Position numbers and translations under genes: made by a program. A model generated the notes under the pieces. The model was given only the letters and a program-made list of their open reading frames with translations, was not told the DNA's origin and ran no database searches. A DNA stretch of 64,000 bases from Pseudomonas sp. KNUC1026 (GTDB lineage: Bacteria; Pseudomonadota; Gammaproteobacteria; Pseudomonadales; Pseudomonadaceae), in assembly GCF_021650705.1 (NCBI RefSeq), contig NZ_CP087138.1, forward strand, positions 3,100,001 to 3,164,000, read 5' to 3'. Shown piece by piece: positions 26,340-37,458 of the stretch (position 1 is its first letter; each line of letters starts with the position of its first letter).

Positions 26340-28586
26340 TCAGGTAGTGCGCTGGCGCCGCGCCTCGATGATGTTCGGCAACTGGGAAATACGCCCCAGC
26401 AAACGGCCAAGGGCATCCAGGCCAGGGATCTCGATGGTCAGCGACATGGTCGCAGTGTTGTCTTCCTTGTTCGAGCGGGTATTGACCGCCAGCACGTTCA
26501 GGCGCTCGTTGAGCAGCACCTGGGAGACATCGCGCAACAGCCCGGAGCGGTCGTAGGCGCGGATCAGGATGTCCACCGGGTAGGTGAGCACCGGCACAGG
26601 CCCCCAGCTGACCTGAATGATGCGCTCAGGCTCGCGGCCGCTCAGCTGCAGCACCGAGGCACAATCCTGGCGGTGGATGCTCACACCACGGCCCTGGGTG
26701 ATGTAGCCCACGATCGGGTCGCCCGGCAATGGCTGGCAGCACCCGGCGATCTGGGTCATCAGGTTGCCCACACCCTGGATCTGGATATCACCGCGTTTGC
26801 CGCCTCGAGGCAGGCTGCCCTGGCGGCGGGTGATGAGATCGGCAGGCTCCGGCTGGCGCTCAGGCTCGACCAGTTGCTGCGCGCTGTTGACCACCGGAGC
26901 CAGGCGCAGGTCGCCTGCCCCCAATGCCGCAAACATGTCTTCGGCGCTGCGCAGGTTGGTTTTTTCGGCGAGCCGCTCGTAGTCCACCTGAGGCAGGTCG
27001 AGCCTGGCAAGCTCACGCTCGAGCAATGTGCGGCCTGCGGCGACGTTCTGGTCACGCGCCTGCAGCTTGAACCAGTGCACGATCTTGGCTCGCGCACGCG
27101 AGGTGGTCACATAGCCCAGGTTGGGGTTGAGCCAATCGCGGCTGGGGTTACCGTGCTTGCTGGTGATGATCTCCACCTGCTCGCCGGTCTGCAGGCTGTA
27201 GTTCAAGGGCACGATGCGCCCGTTGATCTTGGCGCCGCGGCAGTTATGGCCGATCTCGGTGTGCACGCGGTAGGCGAAATCCAGCGGAGTGGCACCCTTG
27301 GGCAGGTCGATGGCGTGGCCATCGGGGGTGAACACGTAGACGCGGTCTGGCTCGATGTCCACACGCAACTGATCGGCAAGCCCGCCGATATCGCCCAACT
27401 CCTCGTGCCACTCCAGCACCTGACGCAGCCAGGAGATTTTCTCTTCGTAATGGCTGGAGCTGGGCTTGACGTCAGTGCCCTTGTAGCGCCAGTGCGCACA
27501 AACACCCAGCTCGGCCTCTTCGTGCATGGTCTGGGTGCGGATCTGCACCTCGAGCACCTTGCCTTCCGGGCCGATCACCGCCGTGTGAAGGGAGCGGTAG
27601 CCGTTTTCCTTGGGGTTGGCGATATAGTCGTCGAACTCTTTGGGAATGTGCCGCCACAAGGTATGCACGATCCCCAATGCGGTGTAGCAGTCACGCACTT
27701 CCGGCACCAGCACACGCACCGCACGGACGTCGTAGATCTGGCTGAACTCAAGGCCCTTGCGCTGCATTTTGCGCCAGATCGAATAGATGTGCTTGGCGCG
27801 CCCACTGATGTCGGCGTGCACGCCGGTGGCTTGCAGTTCCTGGCGAAGCTGGCCCATAACGTCGTTGATGAAGCGCTCGCGGTCCAGCCGCCGTTCATGC
27901 AACAGCTTGGCGATCTGTTTGTACTGATCAGGCTCCAGGTAACGGAACGAAAGGTCTTCCAGCTCCCACTTGATGTGGCCGATACCAAGGCGATGGGCAA
28001 GTGGGGCATAGATGTCGAACACCTCGCGGGCGACGCGCTGGCGCTTTTCTTCTGTGGCGCCCTTGACCGCGCGAATGGCACAGGTGCGCTCGGCAAGCTT
28101 GATCAACGCCACTCGCACATCGTCGACCATGGCCACCAGCATCTTGCGCAGGTTCTCCACCTGCACCTGGGTGCCAAGCACCGCCGACTGGCGCGGGCTG
28201 AGGCTGGCGCTGATGGCCGCCATGCGCAGCACGCCATCAACCAGTTTGGCCACCACCGAACCGAAGCGCTCGCCCACCTGCGCGATGGACACCTTGCCCT
28301 CGCGCACGGAGCGATAGAGCACGGCAGCGACCAACGAATCCTGATCCAGCTTCAGGTCTGCGAGGATTTCGGCCATTTCCAGGCCCGCCTGGAAACTGGA
28401 GGTGCCATCGGCCCAGCTTTCCTTGGCCGATGGATCCTGCTGATCGAGGCTGCGGGTGAATTCGCACGCCACCTTGAGCGCTTCGCGGTCCAGGGCCGCG
28501 TCGACGCTCACGATATGATCGAGCCATGCATCGAGGTTGATGCTGCCGTCGGTATTGATCGGCTGCTCTGCTCTCACCTGTACCAT
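26340..28586 (-). CDS. relA: GTP pyrophosphokinase RelA, (p)ppGpp synthetase I
   Basis: 748 aa from MVQVRAEQPINTD; the in-frame ATG 16 codons earlier is rejected because AAGG lies correctly before this one. The N-terminal pseudo-hydrolase domain has AAVLYRSVREG where active SpoT/Rel enzymes carry the HD motif, so it is synthesis-only. The synthetase domain has IYDVRAVRVLV and NGYRSLHT; TGS (VFTPDGHAIDLPKGATPLDFA), a Zn-finger-like region (QIAGCCQPLPGDPIVGY) and a C-terminal ACT domain follow. It makes (p)ppGpp on ribosomes with uncharged tRNA. Likely in an operon rlmD-relA-mazG. Confidence 0.97.
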   Translation of the reverse strand: MVQVRAEQPINTDGSINLDAWLDHIVSVDAALDREALKVACEFTRSLDQQDPSAKESWADGTSSFQAGLEMAEILADLKLDQDSLVAAVLYRSVREGKVSIAQVGERFGSVVAKLVDGVLRMAAISASLSPRQSAVLGTQVQVENLRKMLVAMVDDVRVALIKLAERTCAIRAVKGATEEKRQRVAREVFDIYAPLAHRLGIGHIKWELEDLSFRYLEPDQYKQIAKLLHERRLDRERFINDVMGQLRQELQATGVHADISGRAKHIYSIWRKMQRKGLEFSQIYDVRAVRVLVPEVRDCYTALGIVHTLWRHIPKEFDDYIANPKENGYRSLHTAVIGPEGKVLEVQIRTQTMHEEAELGVCAHWRYKGTDVKPSSSHYEEKISWLRQVLEWHEELGDIGGLADQLRVDIEPDRVYVFTPDGHAIDLPKGATPLDFAYRVHTEIGHNCRGAKINGRIVPLNYSLQTGEQVEIITSKHGNPSRDWLNPNLGYVTTSRARAKIVHWFKLQARDQNVAAGRTLLERELARLDLPQVDYERLAEKTNLRSAEDMFAALGAGDLRLAPVVNSAQQLVEPERQPEPADLITRRQGSLPRGGKRGDIQIQGVGNLMTQIAGCCQPLPGDPIVGYITQGRGVSIHRQDCASVLQLSGREPERIIQVSWGPVPVLTYPVDILIRAYDRSGLLRDVSQVLLNERLNVLAVNTRSNKEDNTATMSLTIEIPGLDALGRLLGRISQLPNIIEARRQRTT

Positions 28587-28658
28587 GTTGCTTACCTTCC
28601 CTACGGCAAGGCTCGCGGCCTTGCCAATATTCACGGGCCCAGTGGCTCTCTGGGCCAG

Positions 28659-30032
28659 TCAGATCATCCGCGCATCCCTGCGCTTTTCGAATAACGCCAT
28701 GGCCTCGACATGGGAGGTTTGAGGAAACATGTCGAGCACCCCGGCCCTGTGCAAACGATAACCCTGTTTGAGCAATTCCACCGCATCCCGTGCCAATGTG
28801 GCCGGATTGCATGACACATACACAAGCCGCTGCGCGCCGCAGCCGGCCAGGCCACGCACCGCCTCGAAGGCGCCCTCGCGAGGCGGGTCGAGCAGCACCG
28901 CGTCGAAACCTTCGTGCGCCCAGGGCGCATCGGCCAGCGGCGCGGCCAGATCGGCCCGGTGCACCTCTACATTATCCAGCCCGTTGGCCTGGGCATTGCC
29001 ACGAGCGCGCTCGACCATCTCTTCCACGCCTTCGACCGCTACCACCCGTGCGGCGGTTCGCGCCAATGGCAATGAAAAATTCCCCAGCCCGCAGAACAGG
29101 TCGAGCACCCGCTCGCCGGGCTTCACGGCCAACCACTCCAGCGCCTGGGCAATCATCGCGTCGTTGACCTGCGCATTGACCTGCACGAAATCCCCCGGCC
29201 GCCAGGCAAGCTCCAGCGCCCAAGGCTGCAATGCAAAGCCCAGCCGCGCATCGGCATCCCGCGCACAAGGTGCACCTTCGCCCTGCAACCACAACTGGGC
29301 CTGCCAGCGTTCACAAGATTCTTCGAGCACTGCAAGGTCGGCTTCAGCCAACGGCGCCACATGGCGCACCAGCACAGCGATCGCGGTACCCTGGAACAGC
29401 TCGACGTGGCCAATGGCCTGCGGCTTGCTCATGCCCTGCAAGACACTGGACAATTCGAGCAGAATCGGCTGCAAGGGTTGTACCAGCACCGGGCATTCCT
29501 GAATCGCGACAATGGCCTGGCTGGCACTGGCCCGAAAGCCCACCTCGAGCTGGCGCGCTTTTACATCCCAGCGCACAGCGATACGTGCCCTGCGCCGATA
29601 ACCAAAAGCTGGGCTGACCAGCGGAGCTGCCCAGTTCAAGGGCTCAACCCCTGCCACACGCTGCAGTTGCTCAGCCAGCTGGCGCTGTTTGAAGGCCAGC
29701 TGTTCGTTGTGGGGCAAGTGCTGCACGCTGCACCCGCCACAATGCCCGGCATGCCGGCAGGCAGGTGGCTGGCGCAATTCACTGGCCGTGAGGATGCGCT
29801 CGGCACGAGCCTCTACCACCTTGGCCTGAGCATTGAGCACACGCGCTTCGACCTCCTCGCCGGCCAGCGCCCCAAGCACGAACCAGGTGCGCCCTTCGTG
29901 GAAAGCGATCCCGCGGCCGTCACCGGCCAGGCGCTCGATCACCAGGCGCACCTTTTTCCCGGCAGGCACCTGGGGAGTGCGGCTGCCCCCGGCAGGCTGG
30001 AAGCGCAGGCCGCTGCTAGGTCTGCGTGCCAT
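28659..30032 (-). CDS. rlmD: 23S rRNA (uracil-1939-C5)-methyltransferase RlmD
   Basis: 457 aa. N-terminal TRAM domain (about 20-80) binds RNA; the [4Fe-4S] cluster Cys set is in [14 protein letters not shown] with a further Cys in QECPV. SAM motif [14 protein letters not shown] near 310, then the active-site LLDPPREGA and the nucleophile in [11 protein letters not shown]. The start codon overlaps the cysM stop by one base. The synonym rumA is also used. Confidence 0.96.
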   Translation of the reverse strand: MARRPSSGLRFQPAGGSRTPQVPAGKKVRLVIERLAGDGRGIAFHEGRTWFVLGALAGEEVEARVLNAQAKVVEARAERILTASELRQPPACRHAGHCGGCSVQHLPHNEQLAFKQRQLAEQLQRVAGVEPLNWAAPLVSPAFGYRRRARIAVRWDVKARQLEVGFRASASQAIVAIQECPVLVQPLQPILLELSSVLQGMSKPQAIGHVELFQGTAIAVLVRHVAPLAEADLAVLEESCERWQAQLWLQGEGAPCARDADARLGFALQPWALELAWRPGDFVQVNAQVNDAMIAQALEWLAVKPGERVLDLFCGLGNFSLPLARTAARVVAVEGVEEMVERARGNAQANGLDNVEVHRADLAAPLADAPWAHEGFDAVLLDPPREGAFEAVRGLAGCGAQRLVYVSCNPATLARDAVELLKQGYRLHRAGVLDMFPQTSHVEAMALFEKRRDARMI

Positions 30033-30934
30033 CAGGCGCCTGCGTCGAACAGGCCGCTGGACAGGTAGCGGTCACCCCGGTCGCAGACGATCGCAACGAT
30101 CACGGCGTTCTCCAGCTCCTGGTTCAGGCGCAGCATGCCCGCCACCGCGCCGCCAGACGACACGCCGCAGAAAATGCCCTCTTCCCGCGCCAGGCGCCGG
30201 GTGATGTCTTCAGCTTCGGCCTGGCCCATGTCGATAATGCGGTCGACTCGTTCGGCTTCGAAAATGCTGGGCAGATACTCCACTGGCCAGCGGCGGATGC
30301 CTGGGATGGAGGCGCCTTCGGTGGGCTGCAGGCCGATGATCTGGACAGCTGGGTTCTGTTCCTTGAGGTAACGCGAATTGCCCATGATGGTACCGGTGGT
30401 ACCCATGGAGCTGACGAAATGGGTGATGCTGCCTGCAGTTTGCCGCCAGATCTCGGGGCCTGTGCCACGGTAATGGGCTTCAGGGTTGTCGCCGTTGCCG
30501 AACTGGTCGAGCACCTTGCCGCGGCCTTCGCGCTGCATGCGCTCGGCCATGTCACGTGCGCCCTCCATGCCCTGTTCGCGGGTGACGAGGATCAGCTCGG
30601 CGCCGTACGCTGCCATCGCGGCCTTGCGCTCGGAAGTCGAGTTATCCGGCATGATGAGGATCATCTTGTAACCCTTGATGGCAGCAGCCATGGCCAGGGC
30701 AATGCCTGTATTGCCAGAGGTGGCCTCGATCAAGGTATCGCCCGGGGTGATCTGGCCGCGCGCCTCGGCACGGTCGATCATCGACAACGCAGGGCGGTCT
30801 TTCACCGAGCCTGCCGGGTTGTTGCCTTCGAGCTTGAGCAGCAGCGTATTGCTGGTGCCAGCGCCCATGCGCTGCAGGCGCACCAGCGGGGTATTGCCGA
30901 TGCAGTCGGCGATGGTGGGGTATTGCAAAGTCAT
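30032..30934 (-). CDS. cysM: Cysteine synthase B (O-acetylserine sulfhydrylase B)
   Basis: 300 aa, the shorter CysM length. PLP Lys in [12 protein letters not shown] near 41, the substrate loop TSGNTGIAL near 70, and the PLP-phosphate loop in [11 protein letters not shown] near 255. CysM accepts thiosulfate as well as sulfide. First gene of cysM-rlmD-relA-mazG. Upstream of it the block beginning with ppiD follows directly; see the findings on gene order. Confidence 0.95.
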   Translation of the reverse strand: MTLQYPTIADCIGNTPLVRLQRMGAGTSNTLLLKLEGNNPAGSVKDRPALSMIDRAEARGQITPGDTLIEATSGNTGIALAMAAAIKGYKMILIMPDNSTSERKAAMAAYGAELILVTREQGMEGARDMAERMQREGRGKVLDQFGNGDNPEAHYRGTGPEIWRQTAGSITHFVSSMGTTGTIMGNSRYLKEQNPAVQIIGLQPTEGASIPGIRRWPVEYLPSIFEAERVDRIIDMGQAEAEDITRRLAREEGIFCGVSSGGAVAGMLRLNQELENAVIVAIVCDRGDRYLSSGLFDAGA

Positions 30935-31070
30935 GGCGTGTTCGCAATTCCGGTAATCGGAGGGCGCCTATCATACCGACAAACGCCTCCCACCCCTATC
31001 ACCGAATGTATGCAGGTTATTCCCTTACGGAATAAGCCGGCGGGGTGATGCGGGCGGCGGCCGGAAAATG

Positions 31071-31104
31071 AAAAGGCCGCTTCAGCATGAGCTGAAACGG
31101 CCTT
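31071..31104 (-). terminator. Terminator downstream of ppiD
   Basis: AAGGCCGCTTCAGC-ATGA-GCTGAAACGGCCTT: a 14-bp stem with one mismatch, with a T-run on the minus strand (AAAA at 31071-31074). It lies just after the ppiD stop. Confidence 0.85.
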
Positions 31105-31120
31105 GAAGGTTAAACCAGGA

Positions 31121-32995
31121 TCAATACCGATCGATCTTGGCCTGGGCTTCAAGCTGCTTGCGATAGGCGGCGAAATCCTGCTGGCCGTGGCGCGAGGCCA
31201 GGAACTGCCGATACTCGTCCTTCTCTTCAGCGCTCGGCGCAGGGCCTTCATTCACACCATTCAGGCGCGCTACAACGTAGCTGCCATCATTGAGGGTCAC
31301 ACCCGCATAGGTCGGTTTGCCCTTTTCGGAAGGCTTGGGCATCTGGAACACCTGCTGCAGCACTTTAGGGTCGACGCCATCCTGACCGCGGCTGGCAGCC
31401 TCCACCACTTTCCAGGCCTGGCCATCCTGGCTTGCAGCCAGAGCGGTCTTGCCGTCACGCAGGCCGGCGATCAACGTGTCGCCCTTGGCCTTGGCAGCAT
31501 CAGCAGCCTTTTCGCGGGCCAGCTCCTTGCGAATCGGTTCGCTGACCGCTTGCAGGCTCAGCTGCTCCGGCTTGCGGTGCTCCTTGGCGCGCACCACGAC
31601 GGTGGTGTCCGGGTCCAATTCGATGGCGTTACTGTTGGCGCCCTCATCCAGTACTTCAGGGCTGAACGCAGCTTGCACCACCTGCCGGTTGGCAGTGATA
31701 CCCTCGGCGCCGCCGTCACGGCCGATCGGCTGCGAGGTCTGCACTTTCAGGCCCAGTTCCTGAGCAGGCTGCGACAGGTCAGAGGCTTCGAAGGCGGAGT
31801 CTTCCAGCTTCTTGGCCGCGTCCACGTACAACTGCTCGACCTGCTGACTCTTGAGTTCGCGGGTGAGCTTGTCTTTCAGGCTTGCCAGCGTCGGCACCTT
31901 CGGCGCCTGAACACCCAGCAGCTTGATCAGGTGCCAGCCGAACTGGCTGCGCACCGGCTGCGACACCTCACCCTGCTTGAGACCATAAAGCGCCTCTTCG
32001 AATGCAGGGTCGTAGACGCCCTTGCCAGCGTACCCCAGGTCCCCGCCCCGTTGTGCCGAGCCCGAGTCTTGCGAGGCTTCACGGGCGACGGTAGCGAAAT
32101 CGTCACCCTTTGCCAGGCGTGCGGCGATTGCTTCGATCTTGCCTTTGGCTTCAGCGTCGCTGACCTTGTCATTGACCTCGACCAGGATGTGCGCTGCATC
32201 ACGCTGTTCGGCCAGGTTGGCGATTTCCTTCTGGTATTGCTCGGCGATTGCATTGTCGCTGACCGTGGCCTTGTCGAAAAACGCAGACTTCTTGAGCTCC
32301 ACGTAGTCGATCACCACCTGGTCGGGGCTCATGAATTCCTTGGCGTGGGCATCGTAGTAAGCCTTGACCTCGTCGTCGCTGGCACGCTGCGCGGCCGGGT
32401 CGGCCTTGTAGGTGACGGTGGCGAAATCGCGGGTCTGCTTGTCCAGGCGGGCGTAGGCATCGACATCGGCGTCGGTCACGAAACCACTGCCGGCAAGCCC
32501 GGCGCGTACCTGCGCAATGAGCATTTCCTGGCGCAGCATGTCGCGAAACTGCAAGCGGGTGAAGCCCATCTGGCGGATCTGCTGGTCGAACAGGTCGGCA
32601 TTGAACTTGCCGTCAGCCTGAAACTGCGGTGTCTGCAGAATGACCTGATCCAGAGCACCTTCAGAGAAGGAGAACTTGGCATCCTGAGCGCCCTGCAACA
32701 GCAGCTTGCGGTCGATCAGGCCTTTCAGTGCCGCTTCACGCAGCAGCTTTTCATCCAGCAGCGCGGGGTCGAAATCCCTGCCCAGCTTCTGCATCAACTG
32801 GCGCCGTTGCATCTCCACGGCCTGGCTGAGGTCGGCCTGAGTGATCTCGTCACCATTGACCTTTGCAGCGTCCTGGCTATGGCCAGCTGCCCGGAAGATA
32901 GCCTCGAAGCCGGTCAGCGCCATCAATACGACGATAAGGCCGATGATGGTCTTGGCAATCCACCCTTGTGAATTGTCCCTGATGTTTTGCAGCAT
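31121..32995 (-). CDS. ppiD: Periplasmic folding chaperone / peptidyl-prolyl isomerase PpiD
   Basis: 624 aa. One N-terminal TM anchor (about residues 12-34, IAKTIIGLIVVLMALTGFEAIF) then a periplasmic SurA_N-like chaperone region and a central parvulin domain (about 265-355, AHILVEVNDKVSD, AQRGGDLGYAGKG, QPVRSQFGWHLIKL). PpiD binds translocating outer-membrane proteins at the Sec exit. It follows hupB on the same strand, the order hupB-ppiD being conserved in Pseudomonas and enterics. Confidence 0.95.
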   Translation of the reverse strand: MLQNIRDNSQGWIAKTIIGLIVVLMALTGFEAIFRAAGHSQDAAKVNGDEITQADLSQAVEMQRRQLMQKLGRDFDPALLDEKLLREAALKGLIDRKLLLQGAQDAKFSFSEGALDQVILQTPQFQADGKFNADLFDQQIRQMGFTRLQFRDMLRQEMLIAQVRAGLAGSGFVTDADVDAYARLDKQTRDFATVTYKADPAAQRASDDEVKAYYDAHAKEFMSPDQVVIDYVELKKSAFFDKATVSDNAIAEQYQKEIANLAEQRDAAHILVEVNDKVSDAEAKGKIEAIAARLAKGDDFATVAREASQDSGSAQRGGDLGYAGKGVYDPAFEEALYGLKQGEVSQPVRSQFGWHLIKLLGVQAPKVPTLASLKDKLTRELKSQQVEQLYVDAAKKLEDSAFEASDLSQPAQELGLKVQTSQPIGRDGGAEGITANRQVVQAAFSPEVLDEGANSNAIELDPDTTVVVRAKEHRKPEQLSLQAVSEPIRKELAREKAADAAKAKGDTLIAGLRDGKTALAASQDGQAWKVVEAASRGQDGVDPKVLQQVFQMPKPSEKGKPTYAGVTLNDGSYVVARLNGVNEGPAPSAEEKDEYRQFLASRHGQQDFAAYRKQLEAQAKIDRY

Positions 32996-33048
32996 GCTTC
33001 CCCCAGAAACGACAGCCCATCATGGCTGCCGCCCAGAATCCGGATATG

Positions 33049-33080
33049 AAAAAGGCGCACCCGGTTTGGATGCGCCTTCT
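33049..33080 (-). terminator. Terminator between hupB and ppiD
   Basis: AAGGCGCA (33052-33059) pairs with TGCGCCTT (33071-33078) with a T-run on the minus strand. A second hairpin, GCCAGGCTCGGAGCCTGGC, lies nearer the hupB stop around 33138-33156. Confidence 0.7.
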
Positions 33081-33167
33081 GGTAACTCGCGGAGCGAGTG
33101 CTTTCGGAACCACCCCACGCGGCCAAGGCCGCCTCCGCTGCCAGGCTCGGAGCCTGGCTGGCCAAAC

Positions 33168-33440
33168 TCAGTTGACCGCGTCTTTCAGGCCCTTGCCGGC
33201 TTTGAAGCCCGGAATCTTGGCGGCGCTGATCTTGATCGCCTTGCCAGTTTGCGGGTTGCGGCCAGTGCGCTCTGCACGCTCTTTGACCTGGAAGGTACCG
33301 AAACCAACCAGCACCACGGAGTCACCGGCCTTCAGGGCACCAGTAACGGACTCGATGACCGCGTCCAGCGCACGGCCAGCAACAGCTTTCGGGATATCAG
33401 CGGATGCGGCGATGGCATCGATCAGTTCCGACTTGTTCAC
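33168..33440 (-). CDS. hupB: DNA-binding protein HU-beta
   Basis: 90 aa, the standard HU length. [18 protein letters not shown] at the start, [21 protein letters not shown] forming the DNA-binding beta arm (about 45-65), and a C-terminal helix. The nucleoid protein bends and compacts DNA. Located directly downstream of lon with its own 150-bp promoter gap and a terminator after it. Confidence 0.97.
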   Translation of the reverse strand: MNKSELIDAIAASADIPKAVAGRALDAVIESVTGALKAGDSVVLVGFGTFQVKERAERTGRNPQTGKAIKISAAKIPGFKAGKGLKDAVN

Positions 33441-33590
33441 TCTAAGTCCCCTTATATCTCTATTGAGTTATTTCTAAATATGTATTCGACGCAGTGGATC
33501 TATTTCCGGAGCTGACGCCGGCAGAATGAGCGGCTTTATAACAAGTGCTCGAAAAATCTGTCAAGAAAGCTCCGGCCTACCGCAAAACCT

Positions 33591-35990
33591 TTAGTGCGTG
33601 CTGACTCTTTCCTTCGAGTCGCCGTCGCGCTTGTCTTCCTTCGCGACAATCTCAGGAGCCACATCCGGCAAGGGCTCCGGCGCGTATTGCAGCGCAATCT
33701 GCAGGACTTCGTCAATCCATTTAACGGGCTTGATCTGCAGATCTTGCTTGATATTGTCTGGAATTTCCTTCAGGTCTCGGACATTTTCTTCCGGAATGAT
33801 CACAGTCTTGATCCCACCCCGGTGCGCCGCCAGCAATTTCTCTTTCAAACCGCCGATCGCCAGCACCTGGCCACGCAAGGTGATTTCCCCGGTCATGGCC
33901 ACGTCGGCGCGTACCGGAATTCCGGTGGAGGCAGAAACCAGCGCCGTGCACATGCCGATGCCCGCACTCGGGCCATCCTTGGGCGTAGCGCCCTCAGGCA
34001 TGTGAATGTGGATGTCGCGCTTTTCGAAGAAGTCCAATGCAATGCCCAGGCTACGGGCACGGCTGCGGACCACGGTTTGCGCGGCGGTGATCGACTCACC
34101 CATCACATCACCCAACGAGCCGGTCTTGATCAACTGCCCTTTACCGCCTGGCACTACGACCGCCTCGATGGTCAACAGTTCACCGCCCACTTGCGTCCAG
34201 GCAAGCCCGGTGACCTGCCCGACCTGGTCCTGCTGCTCGGCCAGGCCATAACGGAACTTGCGTACACCCAACAGGTGTTCGAGCGAATCAGGGGTGACCT
34301 GAACCGAGAACTGCTTGCTCGCAGCATGCTCCTTGACCACCTTGCGGCAGATCTTGGCGATCTGGCGCTCCAGGCCGCGTACGCCGGCTTCGCGGGTGTA
34401 ATAACGGATTACATCGCGAATCGCCGCTTCACCGATCTCGAGTTCGCCTTTTTTCAGGCCGTTGGCTTTGATCTGCTTGGGTGCGAGGTAGCGGGTCGCG
34501 ATATTGACCTTCTCGTCCTCGGTGTAACCCGGCAAGCGGATCACTTCCATCCGATCCAGCAGTGCCGGAGGGATGTTCATGGAGTTGGAGGTGCAGAGGA
34601 ACATCACGTCGGAGAGGTCGTAATCGACTTCCAGGTAATGATCGTTGAAATTGTGGTTCTGCTCAGGGTCCAGTACCTCAAGCAATGCCGACGCGGGATC
34701 GCCGCGCATATCGCTGCCCATCTTGTCGATCTCGTCGAGCAGGAACAGCGGGTTGCGCACACCTACCTTGGTCATCTTCTGGATCAGGCGGCCAGGCATG
34801 GAGCCGATATACGTGCGCCGGTGGCCACGAATCTCAGCTTCATCGCGTACACCGCCCAAAGCCATACGCACAAATTTGCGATTGGTGGCCGAGGCGATGG
34901 ATTCGGCCAACGACGTTTTACCAACGCCGGGCGGGCCCACCAGGCAAAGCACCGGCCCACGGATTTTCTTCACACGCTTTTGCACGGCGAGGTACTCAAG
35001 GATACGCTCCTTGACCTCTTCCAGGCCGTAGTGGTCGGCATCAAGAATGGTCTCGGCGCGCTCAAGATCCAAACGCACCTTGCTTTGCGCCTTCCAGGGC
35101 ACCTGCACCAGCCAATCGATGTAGGTACGCACCACGGTGGCCTCGGCAGACATCGGCGACATCTGCTTGAGCTTGTTCAGCTCGGCCTGAGCTTTGGTCA
35201 GGGCATCCTTGGGCAGGCCAGCGGCATCGATACGCTTTTTCAGCTCTTCGATTTCGTTATGGCCTTCTTCGCCATCGCCGAGCTCTTTCTGGATGGCCTT
35301 CATCTGCTCGTTGAGGTAGTACTCCCGCTGGCTGCGCTCCATCTGCTTCTTCACGCGGCCACGAATACGCTTCTCCACTTGCAGCAGATCGATTTCGGCA
35401 TCCAGCAAGGCCAGCACGCGCTCCACACGCGTCGACAGGTCGACGATCTCCAGGATCTCCTGCTTCTGCTCGATCTTCAGCGCCATATGCGCGGCCATCG
35501 TATCGACCAGCCGGCCCGGTTCGTCGATGCTGTTCAGAGAGGTCAGAACCTCCGACGGCACCTTCTTGCCCAGTTGCACATACTGCTCGAACTGCGACAA
35601 CAGGCTGCGCACGAACACTTCAGCCTCGCGCTCGGCCGCATCGGTTTCCTCGATCAGGCTGACTTCGGCACGAATGTGGCCATCCTGCTCCTTGAAGCGT
35701 TCGACTGCGCCGCGCTGCTCGCCCTCGACCAACACCTTGACCGTGCCGTCGGGCAGCTTCAGCAGTTGCAAAACGGTAGCCACCGTACCAACGCGGTACA
35801 GGGCGTCCTGATCAGGATCGTCGTCACCCGGATTGCGCTGCGCCAGCAGCAGAATCTGCTTTTCGCCGGTCATCGCGGCCTCGAGCGCCTCGATCGATTT
35901 CTCCCGGCCCACGAACAGCGGGATCACCATGTGGGGGTAAACCACCACATCACGCAGAGGTAGCAGAGGCAATTCAATGGTGTTGTTCAT
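33591..35990 (-). CDS. lon: ATP-dependent protease Lon
   Basis: 799 aa. N-terminal LAN substrate-binding domain (PLLPLRDVVVYPHMVIPLFVG), a coiled-coil region (about 190-255), AAA+ module with Walker A GPPGVGKTSLAE near 355 and Walker B in FLLDEIDKMG, and the protease domain with the Ser-Lys dyad: PKDGPSAGIGM (Ser near 678) and GGLKEKLLAAHRGG (Lys near 721). Degrades misfolded and regulatory proteins. Downstream of clpX in the clpP-clpX-lon-hupB order. Confidence 0.98.
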   Translation of the reverse strand: MNNTIELPLLPLRDVVVYPHMVIPLFVGREKSIEALEAAMTGEKQILLLAQRNPGDDDPDQDALYRVGTVATVLQLLKLPDGTVKVLVEGEQRGAVERFKEQDGHIRAEVSLIEETDAAEREAEVFVRSLLSQFEQYVQLGKKVPSEVLTSLNSIDEPGRLVDTMAAHMALKIEQKQEILEIVDLSTRVERVLALLDAEIDLLQVEKRIRGRVKKQMERSQREYYLNEQMKAIQKELGDGEEGHNEIEELKKRIDAAGLPKDALTKAQAELNKLKQMSPMSAEATVVRTYIDWLVQVPWKAQSKVRLDLERAETILDADHYGLEEVKERILEYLAVQKRVKKIRGPVLCLVGPPGVGKTSLAESIASATNRKFVRMALGGVRDEAEIRGHRRTYIGSMPGRLIQKMTKVGVRNPLFLLDEIDKMGSDMRGDPASALLEVLDPEQNHNFNDHYLEVDYDLSDVMFLCTSNSMNIPPALLDRMEVIRLPGYTEDEKVNIATRYLAPKQIKANGLKKGELEIGEAAIRDVIRYYTREAGVRGLERQIAKICRKVVKEHAASKQFSVQVTPDSLEHLLGVRKFRYGLAEQQDQVGQVTGLAWTQVGGELLTIEAVVVPGGKGQLIKTGSLGDVMGESITAAQTVVRSRARSLGIALDFFEKRDIHIHMPEGATPKDGPSAGIGMCTALVSASTGIPVRADVAMTGEITLRGQVLAIGGLKEKLLAAHRGGIKTVIIPEENVRDLKEIPDNIKQDLQIKPVKWIDEVLQIALQYAPEPLPDVAPEIVAKEDKRDGDSKERVSTH

Positions 35991-36114
35991 GGTTTCGCCT
36001 CACGGCGGCCCGTGGCCGCAAACAGATGGTAAAAGACATGAGGCTCTATGTGGGGCCAGCCTCGAAAAATACAAGCATGGGCGTGCTTTTCCCAAAGAGC
36101 CAATTGCCACACGA

Positions 36115-36142
36115 ATAAAAAAGGGGCCTTTACGGCCCCTTG
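36115..36142 (-). terminator. Terminator of clpX
   Basis: On the minus strand AAGGGGCC-GTAAA-GGCCCCTT followed by TTTT; 36 bp after the clpX stop and before the lon promoter region. Confidence 0.88.
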
Positions 36143-36177
36143 TTCGCTTCGCAGCCTTGTACGGCAAGCCCCGCCGC

Positions 36178-37458
36178 TTACGCGTCGGGTGCCGCCTTGG
36201 CTTGCGGTTCGCTTTCGTAGATCAACAGCGGCTTGGAGGTCCCTTCGATCACGCTCTCGTCGATAACCACCTTGCTGACATCTTTCTGCGAGGGGATCTC
36301 GTACATCGTGTCGAGGAGCACGCCTTCAAGGATAGAACGAAGGCCACGGGCGCCAGTTTTACGCTCGAGCGCTTTGTGTGCCACGGACTTGAGCGCGTCA
36401 CTGCGGAACTCGAGGTCAACGCCTTCCATCTCGAACAGCTTGGCGTACTGTTTGGACAGTGCGTTTTTCGGCTCGGTCAAGATCTGGATCAGCGCGGCCT
36501 CATCGAGTTCATCCAGAGTTGCAAGCACAGGCAGCCGGCCCACAAACTCGGGGATGAGGCCAAACTTGACCAGATCGTCCGGCTCGACTTCGCGCAGCGA
36601 CTCACCTACCTTCTTGCCCTCGTCCTTGCTGCGAACTTCCGCACCAAAGCCGATGCCGCCCTTGGTGGAGCGATTCTGAATGACCTTTTCCAGGCCTGAG
36701 AACGCGCCGCCACAGATGAACAGGATATTGCGAGTATCGACCTGCAGGAATTCCTGCTGGGGATGCTTGCGGCCGCCTTGAGGCGGAACGGAGGCTACAG
36801 TGCCTTCGATCAGCTTCAGCAGCGCTTGCTGAACGCCCTCACCCGAAACATCGCGGGTGATGGAAGGGTTGTCAGACTTGCGCGAAATCTTGTCGATCTC
36901 ATCGATGTAGACGATGCCCATCTGAGCCTTTTCTACGTCGTAGTCGCACTTCTGCAGCAGCTTCTGGATGATGTTCTCCACATCCTCGCCCACGTAACCG
37001 GCTTCGGTAAGGGTGGTGGCGTCGGCGATGGTGAACGGTACGTTGAGCAGGCGTGCAAGCGTTTCGGCCAGCAGCGTCTTGCCCGAGCCGGTAGGCCCGA
37101 TCAGCAGGATGTTGCTCTTGCCGAGCTCGACTTCGTCGCCCTTCTTGTCACGCTGGTTGAGCCGCTTGTAGTGGTTGTACACCGCTACGGCGAGCACTTT
37201 CTTGGCACGTTGCTGGCCAATGACGTACTGGTCCAGGATGCCGCTGATTTCCTTTGGCGAGGGCAGCTTGTGAGCGCTGCTCTCGGCCTGCGCTTCCTGC
37301 ACCTCCTCGCGGATGATGTCGTTGCACAGGTCGACGCACTCGTCGCAGATGAAGACCGAGGGGCCGGCAATCAATTTGCGCACTTCATGCTGGCTTTTGC
37401 CGCAGAAGGAGCAATAAAGCAGTTTGCCGTTGTCCTCGCCGTTGCGGGTGTCAGTCAT
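36178..37458 (-). CDS. clpX: ATP-dependent Clp protease ATP-binding subunit ClpX
   Basis: 426 aa from [16 protein letters not shown]; the longer frame start is rejected as family members begin here. N-terminal zinc-binding domain with CSFCGKSQ and CDECVDLC, Walker [13 protein letters not shown] near 120, Walker [11 protein letters not shown], the IGF ClpP-docking loop seen as GGIGFGAEV, and sensor II in GARGLRSI. It unfolds tagged substrates and feeds them to ClpP, encoded 106 bp upstream on the same strand. Confidence 0.98.
   Translation of the reverse strand: MTDTRNGEDNGKLLYCSFCGKSQHEVRKLIAGPSVFICDECVDLCNDIIREEVQEAQAESSAHKLPSPKEISGILDQYVIGQQRAKKVLAVAVYNHYKRLNQRDKKGDEVELGKSNILLIGPTGSGKTLLAETLARLLNVPFTIADATTLTEAGYVGEDVENIIQKLLQKCDYDVEKAQMGIVYIDEIDKISRKSDNPSITRDVSGEGVQQALLKLIEGTVASVPPQGGRKHPQQEFLQVDTRNILFICGGAFSGLEKVIQNRSTKGGIGFGAEVRSKDEGKKVGESLREVEPDDLVKFGLIPEFVGRLPVLATLDELDEAALIQILTEPKNALSKQYAKLFEMEGVDLEFRSDALKSVAHKALERKTGARGLRSILEGVLLDTMYEIPSQKDVSKVVIDESVIEGTSKPLLIYESEPQAKAAPDA

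Noticed and set aside
33594..35963. 789-codon plus-strand frame
   Set aside because: Antisense shadow of lon.
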